38,578 bases of DNA from Promethearchaeota archaeon (GTDB lineage Archaea; Asgardarchaeota; Lokiarchaeia; Sigyniarchaeales; SOKP01): the NCBI GenBank assembly GCA_013375485.1, contig JABXKB010000004.1:1-38578 (forward strand), given 5' to 3'. The position numbers were made by a program, and so were the translations under genes. Positions 8,511-17,264 of this stretch are shown here, piece by piece (positions within the stretch are counted from its first letter, which is position 1; each line of letters begins with the position of its first letter). A model generated the notes under the pieces. It was not told the origin of the DNA. It did no database searches and was given only the letters and a program-made list of their open reading frames with translations.

Positions 8511-9677
8511 ATGCTTTCTAAAAGATCTGTTGTTCTTATTTTAATCTCGGTTCTAATCTATGGTACAGCTACTATGGCACTTATTTATTATCTTCCTCAA
8601 TATTTACTAGATATGGGGTTTGAACGTCCCGTTGTACAAATCATTACAACAATTTACCCTTTCTCTTCGATTTTTTTGCCTCAAATTTTAGGAAAGTTTT
8701 CAGATAAAATACAAAACAGGTATTTATTTATTGCATTGGGTGCAATTGGTATAAGTTTAATTAATTTATCTTTAATTTTTTCAAAGAATTTAATATTTAT
8801 AATGATTTTTTTAATTCTTTATAGTATTTTTAGCGTTAGTTATAGGTTAAATTTTACTCTGTATCAAGAATTGACAAAAAATAGTCCTAAATTCATCACT
8901 TATTACAATGCAATTTCAGTATTTGGTTGGTTTCTTGGTTCCCAACTTGGGGGGATCTTTATAGATGTATATGGGGTTTCACAGATATTTATATTTTTAT
9001 TAATCATTTCAATATTTAATATTTTAGTTATCTCATTTATTAGAGAGAATAGAAAAGACATAATTGAGCACTATAATAATGAAGAAAATGAAAAATTAAA
9101 ACTTAATAATTTAAATGAGGAGGATGAAAAACCATCAATCTCTAAATCAATTTATATAGCCCTCTTTTCACGACATTTCGGAGTTAGACCAATAATTACA
9201 ATTTTAGCAGTTTTAATGGCTTTGCATTTGAGCAGTAATACACAGATTGGATTTTTGTTGGGATTTAACCCTTTACTTCAATTCTTTATAATGCTCTTAA
9301 CTGGTAAAATTATTTCAAAAAAGAATGAGAAATATATCTTTATGTTAGGATTTTTTTTAAGTAGTGGGGCTATACTTGGTTATATGTTAGCAACTAACTT
9401 CTTTGGCTTTTTTATTGCTCAAATTATGGTTTCTGTTTCTTATGCGTTATTTTGGAATGCTACCCAAATCTACATTGCTCAAAAAACAAATCCAAGTAAT
9501 AAAGGTAAATATATGGGATATATTAATTCAAGTTTTTTTTCAGGGGGTTTTCTTGGAGGTGTTTTTTTCAGTTTATTATTATCATTTAATTCAGACTATT
9601 ATGCTTTCATGTGGATAATGCTCATTTTTCCCTTGATTTCTACGTTAATTATATCTTTAAAATTTAAAAACCAATAA
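8511..9677 (+). CDS. MFS transporter (first of a tandem pair)
   Basis: 388 residues with about 12 hydrophobic helices. The loop between helices 2 and 3 has the major facilitator motif A (GKFSDKIQNRY, about 64-74). A charged cytoplasmic loop (about 180-215, rich in E, K and N) separates the two six-helix halves. The second half contains QKTNPSNKGKYMGY, close to identical in the next gene. AAGGAG 10 bases before the ATG is a good Shine-Dalgarno. The substrate is not predictable. It follows the glycosyltransferase by 15 bases, which suggests a link to sugar or glucan metabolism, but only by position. Confidence 0.9.
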   Translation: MLSKRSVVLILISVLIYGTATMALIYYLPQYLLDMGFERPVVQIITTIYPFSSIFLPQILGKFSDKIQNRYLFIALGAIGISLINLSLIFSKNLIFIMIFLILYSIFSVSYRLNFTLYQELTKNSPKFITYYNAISVFGWFLGSQLGGIFIDVYGVSQIFIFLLIISIFNILVISFIRENRKDIIEHYNNEENEKLKLNNLNEEDEKPSISKSIYIALFSRHFGVRPIITILAVLMALHLSSNTQIGFLLGFNPLLQFFIMLLTGKIISKKNEKYIFMLGFFLSSGAILGYMLATNFFGFFIAQIMVSVSYALFWNATQIYIAQKTNPSNKGKYMGYINSSFFSGGFLGGVFFSLLLSFNSDYYAFMWIMLIFPLISTLIISLKFKNQ

Positions 9678-9795
9678 TATAATTATGAGGAAAATTAACT
9701 CTACCACTACAAGAAAGGCTCTTATTTCATAAATTATTTAATAAAGTAATTATTTGTTAGCTATTTTAATATAATTACTCAAAGGGGAGCATAAA

Positions 9796-11016
9796 TTGAT
9801 CTTATCAAAAAAATCTATTATTTTAATTTTATTTTCTGTTTTTATTATTAATACAGCCGCAATAATTGTTTATACTTATGTGCCTAAATACCTATTATTT
9901 TTAGGTATAGAAAAACCATTAATGCAGCTTATAATTACAATTTTTCCTTTAACTGCTTTTATTTTTCCCCCTTTATATGGTTTTTATTCAGATAAAATTC
10001 AAAATAGGTATAAGTTTATTTTATTTGGTTCTATTGGCATAACAATTGCTTACTTTTTTTTATTATTAACCCAGAATTTGATATTAATAGTTGTATTGAT
10101 ATTTCTTTTTGGTTTTTTTATGGCATCATCTAACTTATTAATCACGTTATTTGCGGAATTAGTAGAAGATGATAAAACACTCATTTCTTACTTTAACGCT
10201 TCAGTTGTAGCCGGTTGGTTTGTTGGAGCTCAATTTGGTGGCATTTACATTGATTTTTATGGAATCGAGCATATATTTTTGTTTATTTTCCTAATTTCTT
10301 TACCAAATGTAATTGTAGTTGTTTTTATTAAGGAAAAGAGATCTTTGATTTTAGAAAGGTATAACAGAGAGGTAGAGAAAAACGCCCATAACCTTGTTTT
10401 AAATAATGAAGAAGAGATTTCAATTTCTCAATCAATTTATTATGGTTTATTTTTCAGAAATTTTAGCATCAAGCCAATTATGCCAATCCTTGCAATTATC
10501 ATGAGTTTTCACTTAGGCAATGATACAGAGATTGGATTTTTGATTGGAATAAATTTCTTATTACAATTTTTTCAGATGCTATTAATAGGAAAGATAATTA
10601 CCAATAAAAATATTAAATCCTTCATGATTATTGGCTATACTTTAAGCTCAATTACTATTTTCGGATATATTATTTCAACTAATTTCTGGAGTTATATACT
10701 TTTTCAATTTTTAGTTTCTTTTAGTTATTCTATGCATTGGGCAGCTACTATAACTTATATAGCTCAGAAGACTTCACCCAAAAATAAAGGAAAGTATATG
10801 GGTTATGCTAACACTAGTATTTTTTCAGGTAGTTTTGTAGGAGGACTTTTATTCAGCTTATTATTATCTGTTTTTAACTCAGATTATTATATTGTAATGT
10901 ATTTTATGATAATATTCCCCGCAATTTCCACTTTTATCATTTTTTTAAAATTCAAACCAGATCAAACAATCACTCCTTATGCCAAAAAGGAGAGAGATTC
11001 TGAATTATTGCATTAG
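9796..11016 (+). CDS. MFS transporter (second of a tandem pair)
   Basis: 406 residues, about 12 transmembrane helices, and closely similar to the preceding transporter over its whole length. Shared blocks include YSDKIQNRY, GWFVGAQFGGIYIDFYG, IAQKTSPKNKGKYMGY and the NSDYY stretch before the last helix. It is a clear tandem duplicate. The TTG start is supported by GGGGAG six bases upstream. The last 47 bases overlap the 3' end of the minus-strand helicase gene. As with its sister, the substrate is unknown; divergence in the loops may mean different specificity. Confidence 0.9.
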   Translation: MILSKKSIILILFSVFIINTAAIIVYTYVPKYLLFLGIEKPLMQLIITIFPLTAFIFPPLYGFYSDKIQNRYKFILFGSIGITIAYFFLLLTQNLILIVVLIFLFGFFMASSNLLITLFAELVEDDKTLISYFNASVVAGWFVGAQFGGIYIDFYGIEHIFLFIFLISLPNVIVVVFIKEKRSLILERYNREVEKNAHNLVLNNEEEISISQSIYYGLFFRNFSIKPIMPILAIIMSFHLGNDTEIGFLIGINFLLQFFQMLLIGKIITNKNIKSFMIIGYTLSSITIFGYIISTNFWSYILFQFLVSFSYSMHWAATITYIAQKTSPKNKGKYMGYANTSIFSGSFVGGLLFSLLLSVFNSDYYIVMYFMIIFPAISTFIIFLKFKPDQTITPYAKKERDSELLH

Positions 11017-12937
11017 GTTTATCAGGAATTATTTCTAATTCTCTTCTTATCCAATCTGAAATCCATTTATATTTTGCTTTAAATCGACTATCCATAAAAA
11101 TAATTGCCCCTTTATCCGATATTTTTCTTATAGGTCTTCCAGAAGCTTGGTTGGCTCGCTGAACTGCGGGATATAAGTAAGCGAAATTCCACCCTTGTTT
11201 TTTAAACACTTTATCATAATAAGCAATTTTTGCCTCAACTCTAGGAGTTGGTAGATGATATGGAAATCCAGCAATTATAACAGAATTCATGAAGTCTCCG
11301 GGGTAATCTTCGCCTTCGGAATTCCTCCCTCCACATACACCTAATAAAACAGCTCCCCCATTTGAGGACATACTCTTAAAATCATCGACTAATGCAGTAT
11401 TTTCAGAAGCGGATAACCTTGGTTCTTCAAAAAATAATTTTTTATTATTTTTTTGTACTATAGATTCTATACCATTTTCTATAAGTGCATTTAGAATTCG
11501 ATAGGAGGCACAAAAAATCCCTACATTAGCGGGAGTACAGTGTAAAACCTCATTAATTTTCTCAATCATCTTTTTAAACATTTTTGGTATTCTATTATCT
11601 CTTTTAGTATCAACTCCTTCAGTGATAATAGCCTTAACATTTTTATTACTAAATGGTGAAGCTGCTATAATGCCTTTATAACTCTTTCCACACTCATTTA
11701 AACCCATTAAATTATTAAAGACATAGGGATTCACAGTACCAGAGAGATTTAAACAGGTGTAACCTCTTTTTAAGAGAGGAATAGAAATTTCTCTTGGATC
11801 TAATGCTACAATTTCAAGTGATAATGATCTTTTTCCTTTAATTGTTTTCAGATTGTAGCAAAAGAAATAGTTATCTAAAGTGTATGTTTTCATCCATTTC
11901 AACCAAAATTCTGCTAAAGAACCAACAAAATCTCTTGAAATTTCGCCATTAGCGAGTTTTTCCTCGTGAATAGATACACTATAATCATGAAGTTCTTCGA
12001 TAAAATTCTTAAATCCATTTAAATCATGAAATCCAAGTTTTTTATGAATTACACTTAAAAATTTTCCTGGTACAATCGCTTTTTCTTCAATTCTTAGATT
12101 ATTTTTTTTTTCCTGTAATTGATCTAATAAAATTTTAACAAAACTCTGCATTAAGATAGGAGATCTATACATTTCTAAATCTTTTAAACAAAGTCTTAAT
12201 GAATATGGTGTGATTTTTTTTGAATTTACTTCTGTTGCAACATCAATTATATTATGACATTCATCCAATACTAATATACAGTTTTGAAGCTCTTGTCCAA
12301 TAAATTCTAAAAAAGAATCTCGAATGAATGGATTGAAGATCCATTGATAATTACAAATAATTACTTTCATCTGTTCAAGTAAGAACTTACTTAAGAAATA
12401 AGGACAAAGTTTTTTTTCCTTACAGAAGTTTAGTAGGTCTTCTGCATCTACTGGTTTATTAAATAATTCCGGTGCTATCGATATTGGATTTTCATTTTGT
12501 CCCTTCTTTTTTAATAAATTCAAAAAATAAATACAATTCCTATTTTTTCTTAAATCTCCACAAACAGACATAGCTTCCCTAGGATTTAGCTTAAGAGATA
12601 ACAAAGTTTCATTTAGGCACATCTCATTTCTTCCTCTTATAGATAAAGCATTAAGTCTAATCCCTAGATTATCATCGATTATTTTATGTGAGATTTTCAT
12701 TAATTCTTTTATTATTCTACGATTTTGAGAATGAGTTCGACACATGTATATTATTTTTAAATCTTTCTCATAAACTAAAGGTAAAAGCCCACATAAAGCA
12801 ATAATTGTCTTTCCTGTTCCATTCGGAGCTAATAATAGAGTAATTTTTTTTGATCTTGAACTTATTTCAATCTGATTAGTAATATTTTCTTGATTTTCTC
12901 TGAATCTCTCGTAGGGAAAAAATGATGAATAGTTTAT
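10970..12937 (-). CDS. XPD/Rad3-like iron-sulfur DNA helicase (superfamily 2), start uncertain
   Basis: The first ATG is at 12745 (591 residues), but that start would drop the ATP-binding site. The same frame is open to 12943 and encodes FPYERFRENQ (Q-motif region) and APNGTGKT (Walker A, K43 counting from 12937), so the real protein is about 655 residues. Further motifs are IIYMCRTHSQ (Ia), DECH (about 225-228), SGTVNP, the GVCGGRNSEGEDYPG block and QASGRPIRK (motif VI). Cysteines at about 107, 126, 135 and 178 (last in LCPYF) match the 4Fe-4S ligands of XPD. No ATG, GTG or TTG exists between the stop at 12944-12946 and 12745. An ATA at 12937 has a GTGA Shine-Dalgarno-like element six bases before it; alternatively a one-base excess in a T6 run hides a GTG start at 12947. 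A role in nucleotide excision repair is known for XPD, but archaeal roles are less settled; DinG-like is the alternative. Confidence 0.9.
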   Translation of the reverse strand: MNYSSFFPYERFRENQENITNQIEISSRSKKITLLLAPNGTGKTIIALCGLLPLVYEKDLKIIYMCRTHSQNRRIIKELMKISHKIIDDNLGIRLNALSIRGRNEMCLNETLLSLKLNPREAMSVCGDLRKNRNCIYFLNLLKKKGQNENPISIAPELFNKPVDAEDLLNFCKEKKLCPYFLSKFLLEQMKVIICNYQWIFNPFIRDSFLEFIGQELQNCILVLDECHNIIDVATEVNSKKITPYSLRLCLKDLEMYRSPILMQSFVKILLDQLQEKKNNLRIEEKAIVPGKFLSVIHKKLGFHDLNGFKNFIEELHDYSVSIHEEKLANGEISRDFVGSLAEFWLKWMKTYTLDNYFFCYNLKTIKGKRSLSLEIVALDPREISIPLLKRGYTCLNLSGTVNPYVFNNLMGLNECGKSYKGIIAASPFSNKNVKAIITEGVDTKRDNRIPKMFKKMIEKINEVLHCTPANVGIFCASYRILNALIENGIESIVQKNNKKLFFEEPRLSASENTALVDDFKSMSSNGGAVLLGVCGGRNSEGEDYPGDFMNSVIIAGFPYHLPTPRVEAKIAYYDKVFKKQGWNFAYLYPAVQRANQASGRPIRKISDKGAIIFMDSRFKAKYKWISDWIRRELEIIPDKPNAIIQNLSPFWHKE

Positions 12938-13099
12938 CTTTAATCACAGAATTCTAATTTATGTATTTCATTCTAGTTTAACCCTTATATAGCCATAGAC
13001 TATAAAAATTTATTTATTCTCAAACAAACATAACCAAAATCTGAAATATAATGGAAACTTGCTCATTATTTTCATAGTAAATATTCAATTTAAACAATA

Positions 13100-13107
13100 T
13101 TTATATA
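13100..13107 (+). promoter_or_regulatory. TATA box of the enoyl-CoA hydratase gene
   Basis: TTTATATA is centred about 27 bases before the ATG at 13130. That is the normal distance from an archaeal TATA box to the transcription start, so the transcript would be leaderless or nearly so; no Shine-Dalgarno is seen before this ATG. Assigned from position and sequence only. Confidence 0.45.
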
Positions 13108-13129
13108 GAAATTTGTTCAATTTACTTTT

Positions 13130-13963
13130 ATGAAATTCGAACAATTAATTTATGAAGAGAAGGATCAAGTAGCAAAGATCACCCTTAATCGCCCAAAAGT
13201 TTTAAATGCTTTAAGTATGCAACTTTCTGATGAACTTGTAGCCAGTATAGAATTGGTACGCCAATCTACAAAATTAAGATTTTTAGTAATTGAGGGTGCT
13301 GGTAATAATTTTAGTGTAGGTGATGACATTACTGAAATGCTTAAATGGGGCGACGCGAATGGAATAACACGACGTGTAAGATATTATCAAAATATGGCAA
13401 ATCAACTTGAAGAGTTAGATAAAATTACAATTGCAGCGGTAGACGGTTTCGCAGTTGGTGGAGGATTAGAGATTACAATGGTATGTGATTTTGTTATTGC
13501 AACTGAGAGAGCTAAGTGGGGAATGCCAGAAGTGGATGTAGGGATAACACCAGGTTGGGGAGGAACAACTAGATTATCACGTCTTATTGGAAGACGTAGG
13601 GCAAAAGAAATCAATTTAATAGGGGCACTTCATACAGCCCAACGAGCTGTAGAATGGAATTTGTGGAATCGTGTTGTTCCTAATGATCGACTTGATATTG
13701 AAGTAGAAAATTTACTCAATGTACTCAAATCTAAAAATCAACAAGGCATAAGGCAGTTGAAATTTATCATAAATAAAGGAGTTGAGTGTGATCTTTATAC
13801 AGCACAGGGTTTTGAAGTGTTATCAGGAGCGTTAACAGGAGCAGTTAGTGGAATGTGGAAAATAAAAGATGCTGATCGAGGTGCTGGAGTAATGGGATTT
13901 GCTCAAAAGAATGAGCTTTGGGAAAGAAGAAGAAGCTTAGCCAAAAATTTCTGGACTGATTAA
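13130..13963 (+). CDS. Enoyl-CoA hydratase/isomerase family protein
   Basis: 277 residues, normal for crotonases. The start of the fold is ITLNRPKVLNALS (about 17-29). The first oxyanion-hole segment is FSVGDDITEM (about 62-71), the second AVDGFAVGGGLEI (about 103-115). Both glutamates used by hydratases appear to be kept, in GGGLEITMVCDF and in GMPEVDVGITPGWGG. It should hydrate 2-enoyl-CoA to 3-hydroxyacyl-CoA, or act on a related CoA thioester. It converges on gcvPB (33 bases). The 3-hydroxyacyl-CoA dehydrogenase at 22693-23871 would take the next step in beta-oxidation. Exact chain length or substrate is not readable. Confidence 0.92.
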   Translation: MKFEQLIYEEKDQVAKITLNRPKVLNALSMQLSDELVASIELVRQSTKLRFLVIEGAGNNFSVGDDITEMLKWGDANGITRRVRYYQNMANQLEELDKITIAAVDGFAVGGGLEITMVCDFVIATERAKWGMPEVDVGITPGWGGTTRLSRLIGRRRAKEINLIGALHTAQRAVEWNLWNRVVPNDRLDIEVENLLNVLKSKNQQGIRQLKFIINKGVECDLYTAQGFEVLSGALTGAVSGMWKIKDADRGAGVMGFAQKNELWERRRSLAKNFWTD

Positions 13964-13996
13964 ATTTAATATAAAATGATTTCATGAACTATAAAA

Positions 13997-15433
13997 TTAA
14001 TCATGTAGAATAGGTTTTCTTGCAGCAGTAACTGCGTCTAATCGTTTAACCGGCATATTTTGAGGTGCATTTTTTAAAAGTTCAGGATGTGTTCTAGCTT
14101 CCTCATAAATATTATTCATTACTTCGACAAAATTATCTAAAGATTGTTTTGATTCAGTTTCAGTAGGCTCAATCATTAAAGCTCCCGGAACGATTAATGG
14201 AAAATAGATTGTTGGTGCGTACATTCCATAATCAAGAATACGTTTTGCGATGTCTTCTGTTGAAACTTCGTTGGGCATTCCTTGATCTGAGAGTACAAAT
14301 TCATGTTGACAGATTCGATTGAAAGGAAGATTAAATTTTTTCTGTAAAAGAATCCGTAAATAATTCGCATTTAAAACAGCAATCTGTCCGACCTTTTTTA
14401 ACCCCTCGGCTCCTAATGCTAATATATAGGCATACGCTCTTATTATCACTCCAAAATTCCCCCAAAAAGCTTTTATTCTTCCAATAGATAAATCATCATC
14501 TTCTCTACATATAATACCTTTTTCAGTTGAAATTAAACATGGTTTTGGGAGAAAAGGTATAAATTCTTTTACCACACCTACAGGTCCTGAACCGGGTCCA
14601 CCTCCACCGTGAGGTGTAGAAAAAGTTTTATGTAAATTTAGGTGAACAATATCAAATCCCATGTCCCGAGGACGACAAATACCTAACATTGGATTTAAAT
14701 TTGCACCATCATAATAACATAATCCCCCATTGTCATGTACTATACGTGTAATCTCCTTTATCTGTCTATCAAATACTCCTAAAGTATTAGGATTTGTAAG
14801 CATAATTCCTGCAACATCACCTTCCTGCATCGCAAATTCTAATTGATCTAATGGAACCTCTCCAAATTCATTTGATGTTAATTCTATAATTGAAAAACCT
14901 GCCATTTTTGCTGATGCTGGATTAGTTCCATGAGCAGAATCTGGAATAATTATTTTCTGTTTTTTAACACCCCTACTCTCAAAAAACTTTTTCATTATTA
15001 ATAAACCCACTAATTCTCCATGAGCTCCAGCTGCAGGTTGTAAAGTAAATCCATCCATACCTGTTATTTCCCCCAGTTGTCTTGAAATATGATAAAGCAG
15101 TTCAAGACAACCTTGATTTTCTTCTTGTAATGGATGAACATGTGTGAAGCCTGATAATTTTGCAATAGTTTCATTTACTTTAGGATTATATTTCATAGTA
15201 CAAGAGCCTAATGGATAAATTCCGGTATCACCTCCATAATTTCGATTACTTAATTTGATGAAATGTCGAACGATTTCGATCTCTGGAATATTTGGAATTG
15301 GTAAATCTTTTCGTTGTAAATTTTCTGGTAAAATTTCATTTAGTCCGGTTTGTTCTATATCCATTTTAGGTACAAAATTTTTCTGTGTGGTTTCATTTTC
15401 TTTTTCAAAGATCAATTGAATGTTAGAGCTCAC
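13997..15433 (-). CDS. gcvPB: Glycine dehydrogenase (decarboxylating) subunit 2
   Basis: 478 residues, the usual length for the beta subunit of split P-protein. The pyridoxal-phosphate lysine is in NLHKTFSTPHGGGGPG. Other family blocks are PLGSCTMKYNP, GAHGELVGLL and IPDSAHGTNPASA. With GcvPA it decarboxylates glycine and transfers the aminomethyl group to the lipoyl arm of GcvH. It is the last gene of the gcv operon: it begins with GTG two bases after the gcvPA stop, with GGAGGAG about eight bases upstream lying in the gcvPA tail, so translation is probably coupled. Confidence 0.97.
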   Translation of the reverse strand: MSSNIQLIFEKENETTQKNFVPKMDIEQTGLNEILPENLQRKDLPIPNIPEIEIVRHFIKLSNRNYGGDTGIYPLGSCTMKYNPKVNETIAKLSGFTHVHPLQEENQGCLELLYHISRQLGEITGMDGFTLQPAAGAHGELVGLLIMKKFFESRGVKKQKIIIPDSAHGTNPASAKMAGFSIIELTSNEFGEVPLDQLEFAMQEGDVAGIMLTNPNTLGVFDRQIKEITRIVHDNGGLCYYDGANLNPMLGICRPRDMGFDIVHLNLHKTFSTPHGGGGPGSGPVGVVKEFIPFLPKPCLISTEKGIICREDDDLSIGRIKAFWGNFGVIIRAYAYILALGAEGLKKVGQIAVLNANYLRILLQKKFNLPFNRICQHEFVLSDQGMPNEVSTEDIAKRILDYGMYAPTIYFPLIVPGALMIEPTETESKQSLDNFVEVMNNIYEEARTHPELLKNAPQNMPVKRLDAVTAARKPILHD

Positions 15434-15435
15434 TA

Positions 15436-16776
15436 TTATTTCTCCTCCGTTTTAATATTAGATGCTAAATGAGCTGCTTCAAGAAAGCTATCAATTGATT
15501 TTTTGGAGTTCATTTCAGTTATACAAACTAATGCAACATCTTTCATTTCGGGGTAATACTTAGAGATTTTTAGTGGAGGCTGAAGATCTAGTTGTCTACA
15601 TATCTTAATTAGAGTGTCAATATTAGGACATTTGACTAAAAACTCATTATATGTTGGTTTTTTATTCAATATTTCATAACCCTGAATTTTAGTTATTTCT
15701 TTTTTAACATAATGAGCTTTCTGAAAATTTTGAGTTGCAACCTCTTTTAAACCATTTCTTCCTAAAGCTAAAAGATAAGTTAATGCTGCCAATGAGCATA
15801 AAGCCTGATTAGTACAAATATTAGAACTTGCTTTTTCTCTGCGTATATGTTGTTCTCGTGCTTGTAATGTTAATATAAATCCACTTTTTTTCCCATTAAT
15901 TTCTGTTGTTTTTCCAATTAATCTTCCTGGTATCTTCCTTAAGTATTTTTGTTTAGCAGTAAAAATTCCTAACCCGGGCCCGCCAAAAGAGAGACTTAGC
16001 CCAAAAGGTTGTCCCTCAGCGACAAAAATATCTATATCTGTTGAACCCGGAGGATTTAAAACTCCCAAACAAGTTGGATCGGTCATAACTTGAATAACCA
16101 AACAATTAGGCGCTTTTTCTCGCACTTTATTAGTGAAATTCGAAACATCTTCAATATCGCCGAAGAAATTAGGACTTTGAAATAATACTGCTGCTACATC
16201 ATTATTTAAATTACTTCTCAAATTTTCTTCACTAACAATTTTGACACTTATATTTTGACCCCAACAATAAGTTCTAACCACTTCTTCATATTCAGGGTGA
16301 ATTCCTTTTAGCAATACAACCGTATTTTTGCGTGTTATAATTGTTGACATAATAGCTGCTTCAGCAAGAGCAGTTGATCCATCATACATGCTAGCATTAG
16401 CAACATCCATCTGTGTGAGTCGAGAGATTACTGTTTGATATTCATAAATAGCTTGCAAATAACCTTGACTAGCTTCAGCTTGATACGGCGTATAAGAAGT
16501 ATAAAACTCAGATCTCGAGGTTACAAAATCAACTAAAGATGGGATATAATGATAATAACATCCTGCTCCTAAGAAGGAACTCGAATATACTTTATTCTTT
16601 TGAGAAATTTTCTGTAATCGATATAAAAGATCTGGTTCAGATAAACCAGAAGGTAGATTAAGTTTATCAATAATTAAATCTTTAGGGATATCTTGAAAAA
16701 GATCTTGTAAAGATTTTACATCTATTACATCCAACATTTCAGTAATCGTCTTGTTATCATGAGGAATAAAATCCAA
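15436..16776 (-). CDS. gcvPA: Glycine dehydrogenase (decarboxylating) subunit 1
   Basis: 446 residues, typical for the alpha subunit of the two-gene P-protein. Family blocks include FLGAGCYYHYIPS, FYTSYTPYQAEASQG, YDGSTALAEA and SFGGPGLGIF, and a TLQAREQHIRREKASSNICTN-like segment near residue 310 characteristic of this subunit. It starts at TTG with GGGGAG five bases upstream. It forms a heterotetramer with GcvPB. The gap to gcvH upstream is 58 bases. Confidence 0.97.
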   Translation of the reverse strand: MDFIPHDNKTITEMLDVIDVKSLQDLFQDIPKDLIIDKLNLPSGLSEPDLLYRLQKISQKNKVYSSSFLGAGCYYHYIPSLVDFVTSRSEFYTSYTPYQAEASQGYLQAIYEYQTVISRLTQMDVANASMYDGSTALAEAAIMSTIITRKNTVVLLKGIHPEYEEVVRTYCWGQNISVKIVSEENLRSNLNNDVAAVLFQSPNFFGDIEDVSNFTNKVREKAPNCLVIQVMTDPTCLGVLNPPGSTDIDIFVAEGQPFGLSLSFGGPGLGIFTAKQKYLRKIPGRLIGKTTEINGKKSGFILTLQAREQHIRREKASSNICTNQALCSLAALTYLLALGRNGLKEVATQNFQKAHYVKKEITKIQGYEILNKKPTYNEFLVKCPNIDTLIKICRQLDLQPPLKISKYYPEMKDVALVCITEMNSKKSIDSFLEAAHLASNIKTEEK

Positions 16777-16834
16777 ACTAACTCCCCTTTTAGGTATTTA
16801 TTACGAATTAATTAAAACAATAAAGAAAAAAATA

Positions 16835-17230
16835 TTAATGTTCTTCGTTTTGGATTAATTGTTTATATTTTTCAGCAGATAAAAGTCCATCTATTTCACT
16901 AGCATTAGAAAGCTTAATCTTTATCATCCATCCATCAATAAATGGAGAAGAATTAACAAGTTCTGGATTATCAGCAAGATTTTGGTTTACTCCAATAATT
17001 TCTCCTGATAGTGGCATTATTAAATCGCCAACAGCTTTCACTGATTCAATTTCTGCTGCATTACTTCCCTTTTCAAATATCATACCAAGTTCAGGAAGTT
17101 CCACAAATACAATATCACCTAATTGATGTTGAGCATAATCCGTAATTCCAACTGTTGCAGTGGAATCTTCAATTCTTATCCATTCATGAGATGATGAGTA
17201 TTTTAAACCGTCAGGAAATTTATACTCCAT
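16835..17230 (-). CDS. gcvH: Glycine cleavage system H protein
   Basis: About 131 residues from the ATG at 17230. The lipoylated lysine is in IESVKAVGDL, with the usual glutamate two residues before the serine-valine-lysine. HEWIR near the N-terminus and the PLSGEI strand after the lipoyl site are typical. GcvH shuttles the aminomethyl intermediate between P, T and L proteins. The longest ORF begins at 17272 and would overlap gcvT by eight bases; a GTGA element (GTGAAAATA) just before the ATG at 17230, and the usual start of the family at (M)xxxFP, favour the shorter form. No lipoate ligase or synthase gene lies in the window. Confidence 0.96.
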   Translation of the reverse strand: MEYKFPDGLKYSSSHEWIRIEDSTATVGITDYAQHQLGDIVFVELPELGMIFEKGSNAAEIESVKAVGDLIMPLSGEIIGVNQNLADNPELVNSSPFIDGWMIKIKLSNASEIDGLLSAEKYKQLIQNEEH

Positions 17231-17264
17231 TATTTTCACTTTTTCTTTGTATTGTGTAGTTTTA

